From Cepaea nemoralis (lineage: Eukaryota; Mollusca; Gastropoda; Stylommatophora; Helicidae): DNA of 64,000 nucleotides. Shown here piece after piece: positions 61,801-64,000 of the stretch. The translations under genes were made by a program, and so were the position numbers. The stretch is from the NCBI GenBank assembly GCA_014155875.1, contig JACEFZ010006318.1, forward strand, positions 155,001-219,000, read 5' to 3'. Under the pieces are notes generated by a model. That model was not told the origin of the DNA, did not search any database, and worked only from the letters and a program-made list of their open reading frames with translations. Position 1 is the stretch's first letter. Each line of letters opens with the position of its first letter.

Positions 61801-63899
61801 ACGACCACACAGTCAAATAACAAATCAACCCTGCTACTACTGATGGCAACTACTAAACTCACAGGGCTCACAAACAGGACTAATGGATTACAAAAAGAAA
61901 TATCTACCTATCATTTAACCTCAGGAGGAAAAACAATAAATTTTCCATATCATCATCATGAAGTGCCATGCCGACTGGCATGGGTGATCATTCTTCTCCA
62001 CAGCATATGATCTCCAATGGTATTTATCAGTTTGTGTGCTGACTTACTTTTACTGTGTGCTGACTCACTTCCACTGTGTGCGAGTTGGCAACTATAAAAT
62101 ACATTTAACAACTTTTCACCATAACAAACAACTTTAAGATCACCTGCTACTTAACATAAAACATTAACAACTTCCATATAATCTACTCTTCAATACAAGT
62201 AACAACTATCAGATCACACACTCCTTACAAAACATAAAACATTAACAACGTTCAAATCACCTGCTCCTTAACATAAAACATAACCAACAATTTTCAGATC
62301 ACCGGCTCCTCAATTAGCTAATAACATTTAGATAAACCCATTCAACACCACCTACAACTTTCAGATTACCTGCTCCTCAACATGATTAGCTACTTAAAAC
62401 AACATCAAAGATGATTGACAACAAACATATCTAATAATCTAGCAGTGAAGTTGGTGTTTCAGTTTTACAGAATACCTCAGCAACACATATACAGACACAT
62501 CTAAATCTGAACAGCTTACCTTCATGTTGTAGACAGGCCAAAGTCTTTCATAAGAATGTTCATGTGCCCAAATAGAAAGATCCACACCTTGTTCATAAAA
62601 CAGGGGCTCTAGTCCTGGTATGTTTAGCAAAGGAACTCCAACCCGAACCTATCAAGATTTAAACAACACGTTTTACTGACACTACCATGTCAGAGGCTTT
62701 TGAGTTGTGACTGTTTAGTTTTTCTATTATATTTTTCTTCTTAACTCAACTCATTTTACACCAAGCAACCTTTACTGCCAAGCTGTGAGTCGCTGACTAT
62801 TTATCTCTTATCTCTCAATTCAGATTATAAGATTACATTATTACTCAGATTATACAAAGGCACCTTGCCATTTTGACAGGCGAAAGTTTGTCACATTGTG
62901 CTTCAAAAATAGCATGAATCCTGGACTGAATTGTAGAGACCATGTGTTGTCCATGCAGCATGATCTCTTTCTCTCTTGGCCTGCCTAGTTTACTCCAGAG
63001 GAAAGGTAACACCAATATATCTGGAATAAGACAAGCTGCAGAAACTGCCGGATCAGCAAAGCAATGCTATAACTATCCGTCTGTCGGAACTTTGATCATA
63101 GACCATTAGCCAATGAAGGCTTAGGGCCTGGTCTGCCCTGCCACAACATTTAGTCTTTAGGTTGCATTTCCTCACACCCTCCCAATTGCGCATCTCCACC
63201 CGAAGCCGTTGGCATAATGTGGGGTGTCGGATTTGGTAAGCGCCGGCCAACATTCGGCGCTAACAGAAAGCATGTAGAAACGTCTACTCAGATTATACTC
63301 ACTGAGAAAGACAGACACATGCTGATGTATAGATAGGCAGACAGACTGGCAGAAAAATTGATAGGCAAAAAAAAAAAACATGACCAGTTTGTGTTAAAGT
63401 GTGTTTACTGGTACAGTCAAATATTGCATCTATCATCATACATAAACAAAACACTAATTAGATCAGCTCTGCTAACTTTGCCAAATTAAAAAATGTTGTA
63501 TGTCCTTTGCAGGATTTTGCAACCAACTCCAATCTCAGGTTGATTTACTATGCAATTTTACGTTCAGTAGTTTGCCATTGCTTTTTGAATGAGAAGTCAA
63601 CATTTATGTCAAGCTCACCGTTGTAGGGAATTACCCAACTACCCCGTCATCAGCGCACCAGAAGTTTAAGAATGAGCACTTTGACCTCTCATCAAATATA
63701 GTCCTCCTTTAATTACATACAAACAATAGTACAACCTATTATGTCAGTATACTAATTGCTTCCAGAACTAAAAAATATATCTCACCAAACTTTCGTGGCT
63801 TGCACAATCATCGTTATCATTGTTAGAACAGTACATAGGACGATGACCAAAAGTAACAATCCAGGGCTGTTTGGCTCTGTTTTCAGGCAAATTGGCATT
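58773..63899 (-). CDS. ACP7-like: ACP7-like purple acid phosphatase, copy B (last 5 exons; 5' end outside window)
   Basis: Paralogue of copy A. Exons 63899-63786, 62648-62520, 61417-61346, 60326-60189 and 58850-58773 correspond to exons 7-11 of copy A, with the same phases and GT..AG borders and no frameshift. They encode PWIVTFGHRPMYC (motif IV), GVDLSIWAHEHSYERLWP (motif V), NGSYDEPYTNPGGITHI, the FRSSDYGYTRM segment and a C-terminus ending in KLKEML with TAA at 58775-58773. The mostly synonymous differences from copy A in exon 8 indicate purifying selection. Exons 1-6 must lie beyond 64000 if the duplicate is complete. Confidence 0.9.
58860..59750. other. ACP7 copy B intron 10, distal part
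   Basis: Paralogous to 7140-8184; includes the same decayed LINE C-terminal remnant (about 59210-59410). Lacks the RNase H fragment found at 8185-8520. Confidence 0.45.
59755..59990 (-). mobile_element. SINE with family-1 tail and head type 3
   Basis: Plus strand: tttacaggacgtagcagtca, gtttgccattgctttctaaa, then agacggtctgcttccaaaac. Copy A has no insertion at the matching place (about 8565-8590), so this one is specific to copy B. Confidence 0.75.
60189..60326 (-). CDS. ACP7-like: ACP7 copy B exon 10
   Basis: 138 nt, GCSERVEYFEKNPPEW, SSDYGYTRMTFFN, HLYVEQVSDDK; in frame, unlike copy A. Confidence 0.93.
60455..60680 (-). mobile_element. LINE 3' end fragment
   Basis: Minus frame MRRNKLENLVTTGKIEG, RGRQRSKYLDGLAMW, then RWRNMTAHAYRHGT and stop; the C-terminus of the same LINE group as 46975 but a different subfamily. 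Confidence 0.8.
60700..61340. other. ACP7 copy B intron 9
   Basis: AT-rich; a B-box-like gggttcgacacctg at about 61108 suggests a SINE remnant on the plus strand. Nothing else. Confidence 0.4.
61346..61417 (-). CDS. ACP7-like: ACP7 copy B exon 9
   Basis: 72 nt, identical to copy A exon 9; VLNGSYDEPYTNPGG then THIITGSA. Confidence 0.93.
61960..62090 (-). mobile_element. LINE 3' fragment
   Basis: catcatcatgaagtgccatg then ccgactggcatgggtgatca, antisense of the (GAT)n-tailed LINE end. Confidence 0.6.
62090..62410. repeat. Degenerate ~40-bp tandem repeat
   Basis: Repeats of acaactttcagatcacctgc with ctccttaacataaaacatta. Its shorter counterpart in copy A is about 11440-11560, directly before the (TA)n run and the RTE-like insertion. 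Confidence 0.75.
62520..62648 (-). CDS. ACP7-like: ACP7 copy B exon 8
   Basis: 129 nt; VRVGVPLLNIPG through AHEHSYERLWPVYNMK, donor gtaagc. Confidence 0.93.
62660..63500. other. ACP7 copy B intron 7, unassigned
   Basis: No supported feature. A GC-richer stretch at about 62990-63260 is unlike the flanks and may be an old insertion. Confidence 0.4.
63500..63690 (-). mobile_element. SINE: family-2 head joined to family-1 tail
   Basis: Plus strand: tgtcctttgcaggattttgc, cgttcagtagtttgccattg, then gaagtcaacatttatgtcaa and the reversed head catcagcgcaccagaagttt. Confidence 0.75.
63786..63899 (-). CDS. ACP7-like: ACP7 copy B exon 7
   Basis: 114 nt; starts NANLPENRAKQPW (copy A: EANLPENRAKRPW), then VTFGHRPMYC and HESL, donor gtgaga. 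Confidence 0.92.
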
Positions 63900-64000
63900 C
63901 TATAATTATTGAAGAAAGTGGTGAAACATAAAAGCATTGCAAACATAAGAAGATGAACATGTATGTAATCATAGACATACAAAAGAATCTCTTTTATTCT

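Overview
This is a window from an animal nuclear genome. It is AT-rich and intron-rich, with perfect GT..AG exon boundaries, large introns and very dense non-LTR retrotransposon, SINE and minisatellite content. The element mix suggests an invertebrate, perhaps a mollusc or other lophotrochozoan, but nothing in the window fixes the species. There are no operons, rRNAs, CRISPR arrays or convincing stand-alone tRNA genes; the tRNA-like sequences seen are SINE heads.

The only host gene I can support is a secreted purple acid phosphatase of the animal ACP7 (PAPL) type, on the minus strand and present as tandem paralogues. Copy A has 11 coding exons between 34660 and 7058. It encodes the five metal-binding motifs of the family, one of them on a 26-nt micro-exon. 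Its last two coding exons carry a +1 and a -1 shift relative to copy B, so it is either decaying or affected by assembly errors. Copy B enters the window from the right with its last five exons (63899 to 58773), all in frame. The 3' flanks of the two copies are also paralogous (about 4.8-5.6 kb and 53.4-54.7 kb). A further, very recent 1.9-kb duplication (33037-34946 copied to 38725-40628) carries a second signal-peptide exon and proximal promoter, giving an orphan or alternative first exon at 40225-40342.

Layout: 0-4.6 kb holds a SINE, a small TIR element and a 25-bp minisatellite. 4.8-34.9 kb is the copy A gene region, its introns filled by a nearly intact RTE-like retrotransposon (11.7-14.9 kb), several degraded non-LTR fragments, SINEs and a 27-bp minisatellite. 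34.9-38.5 kb is a CpG-rich promoter-like stretch, then unassigned DNA, then a ~160-bp tandem repeat. 38.7-40.6 kb is the segmental duplication. 40.8-53.3 kb is a mobile-element graveyard: a SINE with a nested hAT-like element, a 25-bp minisatellite, a dead mariner, LINE ends and a gag-like ORF1. 53.4-64 kb is the copy B region, including a large foldback element.

The most notable observations are the duplicated first exon whose breakpoint coincides with a palindrome inside a retrotransposon, a set of SINEs in which at least three different tRNA-like heads share one core and tail, and paralogue-defined empty sites that order the insertions. I found no evidence of a novel defence or metabolic system.
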